A DNA stretch of 64,000 bases from contig NZ_CP102271.1 of assembly GCF_025148785.1 (NCBI RefSeq), positions 772,001 to 836,000 of the forward strand, written 5' to 3'. Of the stretch, positions 17,107 to 24,874 are shown piece after piece. Under the pieces are notes generated by a model that was not told where the DNA came from, did no database searches, and was given only the letters and a program-made list of their open reading frames with translations. Within the stretch, counting starts at the first letter, position 1. Each line of letters begins with the position of its first letter. A program made the position numbers and the translations under genes. This DNA comes from Catenibacterium mitsuokai. Lineage in GTDB: Bacteria; Bacillota_I; Bacilli_A; Erysipelotrichales; Coprobacillaceae.

Positions 17107-17769
17107 ATGAAGAAAAGAAGTGCAAAAGCCGCTTTAGAACTTATTGAAGATGGTATGATTGTTGGTCTTGGTGGTGGAGAAACAATTGGCTATCTTGTTG
17201 AATATTTAAGTCATTCTCATAAAGATGTCAAGGTTGTAACACCTTCGTTTGCGACAGAACAGGTTTGCATTCAATCTGGACTTGAACTATTACCACTCTG
17301 GTCAGTCAATCATGTTGATTTATCTTTTGATGGCTGTGATGAAGTGGATCAGGATATGAATGCATTAAAATCAGGTGGGGCTATTCAGACAAGAGAGAAA
17401 TTGATTGCCTCTATGAGTGATCGTTATATTTTATTGCTTGATGAATCAAAGTATTTTGTTACTTTACCATTTTTACATGATATTACATGTGAAGTGCTCA
17501 AAGAAGCTTATAGTTATGTATCAAGAAAAATTAAAGAAATGGGTGGAAAACTTATTTTAAGACCAAATAAGAGTAAAGCAGGACCGGTCATAAGTGATGA
17601 TGGACATTTTATTGTAGATGTACATTTTGATACAATAGAAAATATAAAAGAATTAAATAATAAACTTAATAATATTGAAGGACTTATTGCGACTTCTCTA
17701 TTTGTAGGATTAGTGACTGATCTTATTATTTCTAATAAAGAAGAAACATACAGAATAGGAGGAAAATAA
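17107..17769 (+). CDS. rpiA: Ribose-5-phosphate isomerase A-like
   Basis: A 220-residue cytoplasmic enzyme expected to interconvert ribose-5-phosphate and ribulose-5-phosphate. Motifs: VGLGGGETIGYLVE (phosphate loop, usually GLGTGST), SFDGCDEVD (usually DGADE) and LKSGGAIQTREK (usually KGGGGAxxREK). The loop is one residue shorter than normal and the Glu is kept. The sequence is therefore a divergent RpiA. The start is the ATG at 17107, although GTG at 17101 is possible. The oxidoreductase gene follows one base after the stop codon, so the two form an operon, perhaps for a sugar or sugar-phosphate route. Confidence 0.82.
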   Translation: MKKRSAKAALELIEDGMIVGLGGGETIGYLVEYLSHSHKDVKVVTPSFATEQVCIQSGLELLPLWSVNHVDLSFDGCDEVDQDMNALKSGGAIQTREKLIASMSDRYILLLDESKYFVTLPFLHDITCEVLKEAYSYVSRKIKEMGGKLILRPNKSKAGPVISDDGHFIVDVHFDTIENIKELNNKLNNIEGLIATSLFVGLVTDLIISNKEETYRIGGK

Positions 17770-17770
17770 T

Positions 17771-18730
17771 ATGTATAACTGGGGGATTATTGGAACTGGA
17801 TGGATTGCCCATGAAATGGGTGAAGCATTAAATAGAATGAATCATGGTATTTATGGGGTTGTTTCAGGGCGTTATGAGAATGCATTATCTTATCAGAAAG
17901 AATTTGATGTCAGACATGTCTATCATACAATAGATGATATGTTAGAAGATTCTCATATAGATATTGTATATATTGCGACACCTCATAATTTACATTATGA
18001 AGAGATGATGAAAGCATTAGAAGCAGGTAAACATGTTTTTGTAGAAAAGTCTATTACAGTTAATGATAATCAATTAGAAGAAGCAATCTCTTTGGCTGAA
18101 AGGAAAGGCTTAGTTATTATGGATGGTGTGACACTTTTCCATATGCCAGTTTTTAAAAAGGTGAAAGAGATTGTGGAGAGTGGTTCTTTAGGACCAGTGA
18201 AGATGATTCAGGTCAACTTTGGAAGCTGCAAGGAATATGATATCAATAATCGTTTCTTTTCTAAGGAACTTGCAGGTGGTGCATTACTTGATATTGGTGT
18301 TTATGCAGTCAGCTTTGCCCGTTATTTTATGTCAGAAAGTCCAAAGCAGATTCTTTCGACTGTTAATCTGTTTGAAACAGGTGTCGATGAAACATCAGGT
18401 ATTATTTTAAATAATTCCAAGGAAATGGCTGTCATCTCTCTTACAATGCGTGCAAAACAGCCTAAACGTGGTCTTATTGCCTGTGAAAATGGATATATTG
18501 AAATCTATAACTATCCTAGAGGAGACCAGGCAGTGATTACTTATACCTCTGACGGACATAGCGAAACAATTAAAAATGGAGAAACAAAAGACGCTTTATT
18601 TTACGAAATTGAAGATATGGAGGATTATGTAAGTAATAAATATAGTAAAACATTAGAAATTACAAGTGATGTCATGAAAATACTTACTAAAATCAGAAAA
18701 CAATGGGGCATGATTTATCCATTTGAATAA
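17771..18730 (+). CDS. Gfo/Idh/MocA-family oxidoreductase
   Basis: A 319-residue NAD(P)-dependent sugar or cyclitol dehydrogenase. The Rossmann motif WGIIGTGWIAHEM is at the N-terminus. EKSITVND contains the catalytic Lys (usual motif EKP). GGALLDIGVYAVSFARY contains the substrate-site DxGxY. Length is normal. Tight coupling to rpiA suggests a carbohydrate role. The substrate is not predictable from sequence. Confidence 0.9.
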   Translation: MYNWGIIGTGWIAHEMGEALNRMNHGIYGVVSGRYENALSYQKEFDVRHVYHTIDDMLEDSHIDIVYIATPHNLHYEEMMKALEAGKHVFVEKSITVNDNQLEEAISLAERKGLVIMDGVTLFHMPVFKKVKEIVESGSLGPVKMIQVNFGSCKEYDINNRFFSKELAGGALLDIGVYAVSFARYFMSESPKQILSTVNLFETGVDETSGIILNNSKEMAVISLTMRAKQPKRGLIACENGYIEIYNYPRGDQAVITYTSDGHSETIKNGETKDALFYEIEDMEDYVSNKYSKTLEITSDVMKILTKIRKQWGMIYPFE

Positions 18731-18831
18731 ATTAAAGAGGAAAAGATACTTTTCGTGCAATAAAAAAACCTTTTATACATAACTATGAGACTTATAATAT
18801 TATTTTTGGTAAATTATAAGTGGTGATAATT

Positions 18832-19686
18832 ATGAGAAAAAAAGTGATACAAGATTTAATTGAAACAAGTAGAGAAATTATTAGAGCTTTCTGGCATAAA
18901 GATGTGAATCTTTTAAGCCATTATCTAGACAATGATGTTTTTTATTGTGGTGCTGATCCAAGTCAATATTATTCAAGCAAGAATGAGCTAATGAATTATT
19001 TATATTCTGTAATGAATGATAGTTTAAAAAGTGAATTGACACATATTGATTTTCAATGCGTTTTTAATCAGCAGAACACATGTATTATTGTCGGTCGCTT
19101 TTTTCTTATGACAGATATGAATTCATTAGAAATGATTCATGAACAACAAAGATGTACACTCGTCTGGTCTATTGAAAAAGAAAAGGAAGGACGTATTGTT
19201 TATTTAAATACACCAGATCGTTTAGGACAGTTAGAAGACGGAGAGTTATTCCCTCATAAGATGGGCTCTAGTACATATCATTACTATAAGGATATGGTCA
19301 AAAAGCTTATGGAGCCAGATAAAACAATTTTAGTGAATGATAAGAACAAGCATACATGTTTGATTCCTTTAAAAGATATTTATTATGTCATGGCATTCCA
19401 GCATAATACAGTACTTTATACAAATAAAGGTGAAATTACTTCAACAGTCTCTTTTAATAAAATGGAAGAATTACTTGGTACACAGTTCTTCAAGATTCAT
19501 AGAAGTTATACTATTAACAGAGATTATATTCGTTTATTTGGGCCTGATTATGTAGAACTTACAAATGGAGATAAGGTACCAATGACAAAACGTAATCGTA
19601 CACAATTAATTAATTCATTAATGAAGTGTACAAATGTTCAATCAGGTATTGATGAAGATGAAAAAGAGGCTGTAACGAATAGATAG
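18832..19686 (+). CDS. SnoaL/NTF2-like plus LytTR DNA-binding regulator
   Basis: A 284-residue protein. The N-terminal half (AFWHKDVNLLSHYLDNDVFYCGA, then SLEMIHEQQRCTLVW) has the pattern of a SnoaL/DUF4440 pocket domain. The C-terminal 100 residues are a LytTR domain (LIPLKDIYYVMAFQHNTVLYT and FFKIHRSYTINRDYI). There is no receiver domain, so it may sense a small ligand directly and bind DNA as a one-component regulator. The ATG at 18832 is preferred, with AGTGGTG upstream. The gene ends inside its terminator stem. Confidence 0.82.
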   Translation: MRKKVIQDLIETSREIIRAFWHKDVNLLSHYLDNDVFYCGADPSQYYSSKNELMNYLYSVMNDSLKSELTHIDFQCVFNQQNTCIIVGRFFLMTDMNSLEMIHEQQRCTLVWSIEKEKEGRIVYLNTPDRLGQLEDGELFPHKMGSSTYHYYKDMVKKLMEPDKTILVNDKNKHTCLIPLKDIYYVMAFQHNTVLYTNKGEITSTVSFNKMEELLGTQFFKIHRSYTINRDYIRLFGPDYVELTNGDKVPMTKRNRTQLINSLMKCTNVQSGIDEDEKEAVTNR

Positions 19687-19721
19687 TATTTACTACTACC
19701 TTGAGCGTTACAGCTCTTTTT
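19661..19721 (+). terminator. Terminator overlapping the LytTR gene end
   Basis: GAGGCTGTAACG (19666-19677, still coding) pairs with CGTTACAGCTC (19706-19716), one base bulged, followed by a T run to 19721. Confidence 0.8.
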
Positions 19722-19736
19722 CGTATATTCAAACCC

Positions 19737-19774
19737 AAAAAGGTTATTCACTATTGCATGGTGAATAACCTTTT
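19737..19774. terminator. Bidirectional terminator hairpin near the IS left end
   Basis: AAAAAGGTTATTCAC (19737-19751) pairs with GTGAATAACCTTTT (19761-19774). It can stop transcripts from either side and follows the transposase gene on the minus strand. Confidence 0.8.
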
Positions 19775-19826
19775 CATATTTCAGACGTACTTAAAAAGAA
19801 CCTGCCCATTTCCTAAAAAAATTTTA

Positions 19827-21452
19827 TCAGCAGATAAACAATCTGAGCATCTCCTTGACCTGTTTCATCTGGTTTTCTTCTGTTTCCTTGATTCTTTTCT
19901 TCAGTTTCTGATATTTCCTGATATTATGCCCCATTGAAACAAGGTAGATCTCCATCTGAACATTGTCATGTCCTCTTCTGTAGAGTCTGTCATAACCCAT
20001 ATTCTCCTTAAGATCACCAAAAGTTCCTTCTGCTTCATTATCTCTCTTGAACATGAGTTTCTTTCCTTCTTCACTTGTGACATTTTTTCTTACTTCCTTA
20101 TGAAATTCATCAAGTTCCTTGCAGTAGTTTATGCTTCTTCCAATTCTGGATTTAGTGCATCTTGATCTGAATGGACAACCATCACAGTAATGATTTATTA
20201 GTTTTATATTATTACGTGCATATACGCCCCTTGTATCAGTAGTTACCTTATCCACCTCAAACTCATGACCAGCAGGGCATATATACCCGCCATCTTCTGT
20301 TCTCTCAAAATGAGAGGCTCTGAATCTATTCTTATCATTTGTCTTCTTCGATTCTTCATAATATCCTGGATACTTCATAAACAGCTCAATACCGTTTTCC
20401 CTGCAGTACATATAGTTATCATAGCTACCATAACCTGCATCAGCAGGTGTCTTTAAAGGAAGCTTGCCATACATAAGCTTATACTTCTCCATGAAGGGAA
20501 TATATGTCTGAATATCAGAACAGTCACTGCTTACGTAAATGTTTCTGATGAAGCCATCACTCACGCCTACCTGGACATTGTATCCAGGCTTGAAAACGTT
20601 AGTATGATTATAATAGTCATACTTCATGTGCATGAATGTTGCATCAGGGTCTGTCTTGGAACAACTGTTTCTGTCACCAAGCATATCAAAATGCAGTGCA
20701 TATTCAAAAAGTTTCATCGCTTCTTTCGCTAGCTCATCATAAAGCTTCTGAATCTCGCTCTTTCTGCATCCTTTTCCATGAACGAACTCTATTCCATTGT
20801 CCTTCATGTAAATCTCTATTTTATCTGTAACTCTCAATAGATAATCAATATTAGGCTCTCTAAGAATGGAGTATCTGCAGTTGATATTCTGTTCCTTAAA
20901 GAACTTATTGATTCTCTTGATAGTATCATTACACTTCTTCCACTGTCTTTCCCTATGTCTGACAGTATTTTTTCTCCATATGAATGTGTTCTTGTTGGCA
21001 TTGGCTTCATACTTAGTACCGTCAATGCATAATATATCTGTATCGATAGGAAGTTCATCCTCCATGATTCTATTCATTTCATAGAATATCTCTTCAACGG
21101 ACATAATGAGATCATCATGGATGAATCTCTGAAATGCCTGATGAGAAGGCTTCTGATTCTGTGCGATGAACATATATCTGATGTCAGTTCTGCATAGTTC
21201 TGCAAGCTTTCTTGTAGATGCATAACCATTATCCGCAAAAGCAAGCAGAAGCAGTCTGAGCATCATGAGACCATCATACCCATGAGAATTTCTATGAGTG
21301 AAGTCAACAAACTTGTTTATATCTATCCTTTCCGTAACTTCAATCACAGTTCTTGAAATATCATCAGCAGGTATATCTTTTTCAAAAGAAATATTAAAAT
21401 CTAGTAGCGCATATGTCTGATATGCCGTATAATCTTGTTGGTATGTTTTCAT
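19827..21452 (-). CDS. IS1182-family transposase
   Basis: A 541-residue DDE transposase of normal length. The N-terminal DUF772-like domain (DGLMMLRLLLLAFADNGYASTRKLAELCRTD) precedes the catalytic core, with the first Asp in CIDGTKYEANA, the second in TPADAGYGSYDN, and the C-terminal DDE_Tnp_1_6 region (CDGCPFRSRCTKS; KRDNEAEGTFGDLKENMGYDR with the Glu). The gene is intact and read away from TRIC toward the LytTR gene. Its codon use fits the host. Confidence 0.92.
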   Translation of the reverse strand: MKTYQQDYTAYQTYALLDFNISFEKDIPADDISRTVIEVTERIDINKFVDFTHRNSHGYDGLMMLRLLLLAFADNGYASTRKLAELCRTDIRYMFIAQNQKPSHQAFQRFIHDDLIMSVEEIFYEMNRIMEDELPIDTDILCIDGTKYEANANKNTFIWRKNTVRHRERQWKKCNDTIKRINKFFKEQNINCRYSILREPNIDYLLRVTDKIEIYMKDNGIEFVHGKGCRKSEIQKLYDELAKEAMKLFEYALHFDMLGDRNSCSKTDPDATFMHMKYDYYNHTNVFKPGYNVQVGVSDGFIRNIYVSSDCSDIQTYIPFMEKYKLMYGKLPLKTPADAGYGSYDNYMYCRENGIELFMKYPGYYEESKKTNDKNRFRASHFERTEDGGYICPAGHEFEVDKVTTDTRGVYARNNIKLINHYCDGCPFRSRCTKSRIGRSINYCKELDEFHKEVRKNVTSEEGKKLMFKRDNEAEGTFGDLKENMGYDRLYRRGHDNVQMEIYLVSMGHNIRKYQKLKKRIKETEENQMKQVKEMLRLFIC

Positions 21453-21471
21453 GGTAGAATTAATGTACCAT

Positions 21472-21497
21472 AAAAGGCGGACTTCGGTCCGCCTTTT
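21472..21497. terminator. UUCG-capped bidirectional terminator
   Basis: AAAAGGCGGAC (21472-21482), loop TTCG, GTCCGCCTTTT (21487-21497). It shields the region just upstream of the transposase start from transcription arriving from the TRIC gene. Confidence 0.88.
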
Positions 21498-21524
21498 ACT
21501 GTTTATGAAACTATAATGAGTTAT

Positions 21525-22193
21525 TTACCCGTTACAGCCTCTTTTGTTTTTGTCTCCACAGTAATCAATTGTTGGTAAATCCCATCGATAATGGGCTGCA
21601 AGTACTCTAATAAGTACAACAATAATAAAGCCTAATACAACTGCAGCATTGGTTTCCCCATATTTAATGAATAAACATGTAATGATTGCGCCAATGATTG
21701 AAGCGGAAGCATAGATCTGTTTTATACATACCTGAGGGAGTTCATTTGCGAGAACATCACGAATAATACCTCCTCCTACACCTGTCATAACACCTAGAAA
21801 GGCAGGAAGGAATATTCCATGATGAATAGCCATCCCCGCATTTACACCATCCATTGTGAAAGCGGCAAGGCCTAGGGTATCAAAGATAAATAATAATTGG
21901 GTCGTCAAAGACTCAATACTTTTTCTTGTTGTTTTCTTATGAAAATATAATATTAAAATAGTTAAGTTGGCAGTAACTAGTGCAATAATTACGAAGATTG
22001 GGTTTTTAAACATAACAGGGGGAGTAACACCAATCAGTACATCTCTTACCATCCCTCCACCTACTGCAGTACATAGTGCAAGAATATTAATTCCAAATAA
22101 ATCCATCTTCTTTTTACTAGCAACCATCACACCAGAAATTGCGAAAGCAATAGTGCCAACAATATCCATGATTAAATTAAATGTTGCATTCAT
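21525..22193 (-). CDS. TRIC/UPF0126 cation channel-like membrane protein
   Basis: A 222-residue protein with seven predicted membrane segments arranged as a three-helix repeat. Each repeat has a glycine-rich kink: AVGGGMVRDVLIG and GVGGGIIRDVLANE. This is the hallmark of prokaryotic trimeric intracellular cation channel homologues (YadS/YvgT-like). It probably forms a trimeric potassium channel in the cell membrane. The last codons (NKRGCNG) lie in the 16-bp inverted repeat shared with the LytTR gene end. Confidence 0.92.
   Translation of the reverse strand: MNATFNLIMDIVGTIAFAISGVMVASKKKMDLFGINILALCTAVGGGMVRDVLIGVTPPVMFKNPIFVIIALVTANLTILILYFHKKTTRKSIESLTTQLLFIFDTLGLAAFTMDGVNAGMAIHHGIFLPAFLGVMTGVGGGIIRDVLANELPQVCIKQIYASASIIGAIITCLFIKYGETNAAVVLGFIIVVLIRVLAAHYRWDLPTIDYCGDKNKRGCNG
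21530..21545. repeat. 16-bp arm matching the LytTR gene end
   Basis: CGTTACAGCCTCTTTT is an exact reverse complement of 19662-19677. The two arms lie in the ends of two converging genes and now have the IS1182-like element between them. Confidence 0.8.
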
Positions 22194-22205
22194 ATATACT
22201 CCAAT

Positions 22206-22228
22206 AAAAAAGCAGCCCTAAGGCTGCT
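22206..22228 (-). terminator. Terminator of rpsD
   Basis: On the minus strand AGCAGCC, loop TTAG, GGCTGCT, then a U run (plus-strand A run 22206-22211). It lies between the rpsD stop and the TRIC start. Confidence 0.88.
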
Positions 22229-22235
22229 AATAGAA

Positions 22236-22841
22236 TTAACCAAGTCTGTTATAGTATTCGACGATTAGCTGTTCGTTGATTTCCTGATTTAATTCAGATC
22301 TTTCAGGAAGTCTAGTGAACTTACCAGTTCTCTTTTCAGCATCTACTTCAACGAAGCCAGGAGTATGAGTCTGAGCTTCTAAAGCTGTCTTGATAACATC
22401 TAACTGCTGAGATCTTTCCTTAACAGTAATAACGTCACCAGGATTTACTCTACATGAAGGGATATCAGTCTTGATACCGTTTAATAAAATATGACCATGG
22501 TTTACTAACTGTCTAGCTGCTCTACGAGTTGTTGCAAATCCCATTCTATAAACTACGTTGTCTAATCTTGATTCAAGTAAGAATAAGAAGTTTGCACCAG
22601 TTACACCTTCCATCTTAGAAGCGCGGTCGAAAGTGTTGTGGAACTGCTTTTCGTTAATACCATACATATGTCTTACTTTCTGCTTTTCTGCTAACTGAAG
22701 ACCATATTCAGTGCTCTTGTGTCTCTTCTGACCATGCTGACCTGGAGCATAAGGTCTCTTGTTTAATTCTTTTCCGTTTTCCAATACTGAGAAACCAAGT
22801 CTTCTAGACTTTTTCCAGATTGGGCCTGTATAACGTGCCAT
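22236..22841 (-). CDS. rpsD: Ribosomal protein S4
   Basis: A 201-residue primary 16S rRNA-binding protein of the small subunit. It begins [18 protein letters not shown], then [18 protein letters not shown] and the S4 RNA-binding domain ([32 protein letters not shown]). Length is the Bacillota norm. In Bacillota rpsD is usually monocistronic and autoregulated, which fits its own promoter, long leader and terminator here. Confidence 0.98.
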   Translation of the reverse strand: MARYTGPIWKKSRRLGFSVLENGKELNKRPYAPGQHGQKRHKSTEYGLQLAEKQKVRHMYGINEKQFHNTFDRASKMEGVTGANFLFLLESRLDNVVYRMGFATTRRAARQLVNHGHILLNGIKTDIPSCRVNPGDVITVKERSQQLDVIKTALEAQTHTPGFVEVDAEKRTGKFTRLPERSELNQEINEQLIVEYYNRLG

Positions 22842-23005
22842 TGACGTTACCTCCTTATTGTTTTATTTGCATAAAACAATAACAATTCATAACTCACCCT
22901 GCGTATGTTCTTATTAAGCATTTCTCTTGCGGTAAGATACTTTGCATCCCTAAGTCAAGAACGTAGCTGCACGACTGTTATGTACCGCTATTCATTTTAT
23001 TGCGA
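22842..23005 (-). promoter_or_regulatory. Long rpsD leader, possible S4 autoregulatory RNA
   Basis: About 160 bases lie between the promoter and the rpsD start, with no open frame and several self-complementary segments. Bacillota rpsD genes often carry an S4-binding leader in this place. The structure was not modelled, so the assignment rests on position. Confidence 0.45.
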
Positions 23006-23010
23006 GTTTG

Positions 23011-23039
23011 ATTATACTGAATAAAGTATAGAAAGTCAA
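23011..23039 (-). promoter_or_regulatory. Promoter of rpsD
   Basis: On the minus strand TTGACT (plus 23039-23034), 17 bases, TATAAT (plus 23016-23011), a near-consensus sigma-A promoter. Confidence 0.8.
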
Positions 23040-23066
23040 ATAAAACTTGATAAAAACAACATAAAT

Positions 23067-23579
23067 TTATTTTGTTTTTTTGACTTCAGCTTCATATACT
23101 GACGCAGTATGAGAATCAAAGAGCACCCATTCTACTAATTCAAAATAATCAGGGTTATTCTCTATGAATTCATTTACACTCTTGACTGCAATCTTTGCAG
23201 CTCTATCAACAGGAAAATGATAAATACCTGTTGATATAGAAGGGAATGCGATTCTTTTGATACCATGATCCATTGCCAGCTTCATAGAGTTGTAGTAGCA
23301 GTGTGCAAGTAATTCTTCTTCGTTGTGATTTCCACCACACCAGATAGGACCTACAGTGTGAATCACATAATTACAAGGAAGATTATATGCTTTTGTGATT
23401 TTTGCTTCTCCTGTTTCACATCCATGAAGAGTCCTGCACTCTTTAAGAAGTTCTGGCCCTGCTGCACGATGGATTGCTCCATCTACACCGCCTCCACCTA
23501 GTAGGAGATTATTGGCTGCATTCACAATAGCCTCTACGTCGGTTACTTTTGTGATATCACCTTGAATTGTTTTAATCAT
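23067..23579 (-). CDS. Macrodomain protein, O-acetyl-ADP-ribose deacetylase-like
   Basis: A 170-residue single-domain protein. [35 protein letters not shown] carries the ADP-ribose-binding loop and the Asn/Asp residues of YmdB/MacroD enzymes, and [16 protein letters not shown] carries the second loop. It should remove ADP-ribose from O-acetyl-ADP-ribose or modified proteins. It ends a three-gene minus-strand run after the Sel1 and PPOX-like genes, with 10-base gaps. Confidence 0.92.
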   Translation of the reverse strand: MIKTIQGDITKVTDVEAIVNAANNLLLGGGGVDGAIHRAAGPELLKECRTLHGCETGEAKITKAYNLPCNYVIHTVGPIWCGGNHNEEELLAHCYYNSMKLAMDHGIKRIAFPSISTGIYHFPVDRAAKIAVKSVNEFIENNPDYFELVEWVLFDSHTASVYEAEVKKTK

Positions 23580-23589
23580 ATGTTACCTC

Positions 23590-24405
23590 TTATTTTGTCC
23601 ACTCATATCCAGGCAATACTTCATTTAATTTTTGTCTTGCCTCTTCTTGATTTTTTAAAACATGCTTATAACAGTTTTTAATGAGAAAATCTCCTGATTC
23701 AAGTCTTTCATAATACATCTGTTCAGCTAACTGGTAATATTTTAAGGCCTGCTTGTTATCTACTTCTGTACCAATGCCCTTAAAGAAACAATCACCTAGA
23801 CGCATCATAATATCAGCACCTACTAGATGAATATTATCTTCATTAAGTCCTTGGGCACAATGCATATAGATACGGAATGCTTCTACCTCATTTTTGTCTA
23901 CATAATAACCATTACGATACATATCACCAATCTTATAGAGTGAACATAGATGTCCATCAAAGGCCCCTAATGCGAAATAATGAAATGCTTTCTTATAATC
24001 TACAGGCATATCTCTACCATAGTAAAAACAATATCCTAAATTTTCCTGCGCCTGACGACATCCTCCATCTGCTGCAATTGTATAATACTCAACAGCTTTT
24101 TTATAATTCTGCTCACCAGCACGACCTGTATAATAGAGTGCTCCAATATCACATGCTGCATTCACATTTCCTGAATTAAGTTCATCAGTATAGACATCTA
24201 TGATAAAATCAGCGACACATTCAGGAAGAATCTTTGTGCCATCTGCTTCATGTAATTCTCCTGCGATATTATAAGCATCTTCATAGACTTCTTCATCTGA
24301 AAAGTCCATTTCATTTTCTATGATATTATAGATTTCTGGATAATCCTCTTCTGATATATTTGAGAGTATATCATTAAGTCTTCTATATAATTCTTTACTG
24401 TTCAT
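23590..24405 (-). CDS. Sel1-repeat (TPR-like) protein
   Basis: A 271-residue soluble protein. An N-terminal helical region (MNSKELYRRLNDILSNISEEDYPEIYNI) precedes at least four Sel1 repeats: ACDIGALYYTGRAGEQNYKKA, AQENLGYCFYYGRDMPVDYKKA, LYKIGDMYRNGYYVDKNE and RLGDCFFKGIGTEVDNKQA. Such repeats are protein-binding scaffolds. AGGGAG on the minus strand fixes the ATG at 24405; the frame is open further upstream without a start signal. The partner is unknown. Confidence 0.88.
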   Translation of the reverse strand: MNSKELYRRLNDILSNISEEDYPEIYNIIENEMDFSDEEVYEDAYNIAGELHEADGTKILPECVADFIIDVYTDELNSGNVNAACDIGALYYTGRAGEQNYKKAVEYYTIAADGGCRQAQENLGYCFYYGRDMPVDYKKAFHYFALGAFDGHLCSLYKIGDMYRNGYYVDKNEVEAFRIYMHCAQGLNEDNIHLVGADIMMRLGDCFFKGIGTEVDNKQALKYYQLAEQMYYERLESGDFLIKNCYKHVLKNQEEARQKLNEVLPGYEWTK

Positions 24406-24415
24406 AATTTTCTCC

Positions 24416-24808
24416 CTAGAAGTTGACTGTTTCTTTTTCATGTGTAAATGAATAGAAAGTCGCAGTCGCATTCTTAAAATAGAATACTTCTGTATTTTCA
24501 TCATCGGCTGAATACATTTTCTTTAAAGATGGATAAGCATCAAGCATGGATTGTTTTGGTTCTTTTCGGTCATCTTCTATAAGTTCTCCTGCAATACGTA
24601 GCCATTCACCATTCTTGTATGCACAAATTTCTACCTTTGGATTTGCATGAATCTGTTTTGATACATTCTTTACCTTCCCTGTTTGAATATAGAGCTTTCC
24701 CTCAAATATATGTGCTGTTCCAAAAGGTCTTACTCTTGGCTGATCACCTTCAACTGTTGCTAGGTAATAAGTATCTGCTTCTTTCAAAAAATTAATTATT
24801 CTTTCCAT
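24416..24808 (-). CDS. Pyridoxamine 5'-phosphate oxidase-like FMN-binding protein
   Basis: A 130-residue split-barrel flavoprotein. MERIINFLKEADTYYLATVEGDQPRVRPFGTAHIFEGKLYIQTG is the typical N-terminal half of small PNPOx-like proteins, with FMN-binding Arg/Pro positions. The C-terminal WLRIAGELIEDD follows. Small members of this family act as FMN- or F420-dependent reductases or as stress proteins. The substrate is unknown. It is the first gene of the run leading to Sel1 and the macrodomain. Confidence 0.85.
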   Translation of the reverse strand: MERIINFLKEADTYYLATVEGDQPRVRPFGTAHIFEGKLYIQTGKVKNVSKQIHANPKVEICAYKNGEWLRIAGELIEDDRKEPKQSMLDAYPSLKKMYSADDENTEVFYFKNATATFYSFTHEKETVNF

Positions 24809-24841
24809 GATTTTACCTCCTTACATAATTATACCACTACC

Positions 24842-24874
24842 AAAAAAGAATATCGGAATAATACCGATATTCTT
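24842..24874 (-). terminator. Terminator of the MATE gene
   Basis: On the minus strand AAGAATATCGG, loop of seven, CCGATATTCTT, then U run. It begins inside the stop codon of the transporter gene. Confidence 0.88.

Larger units (their letters stand above)
19722..21529 (-). mobile_element. IS1182-like insertion sequence (ends approximate)
   Basis: A 541-codon transposase gene sits between two converging chromosomal genes. The inserted region is flanked by near-identical copies of CGTTACAGCYTCTTTT (19706-19721 and 21530-21545), and hairpin terminators lie near each end (19737-19774 and 21472-21497). The true terminal inverted repeats were not identified, so the limits are estimates. Confidence 0.6.
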
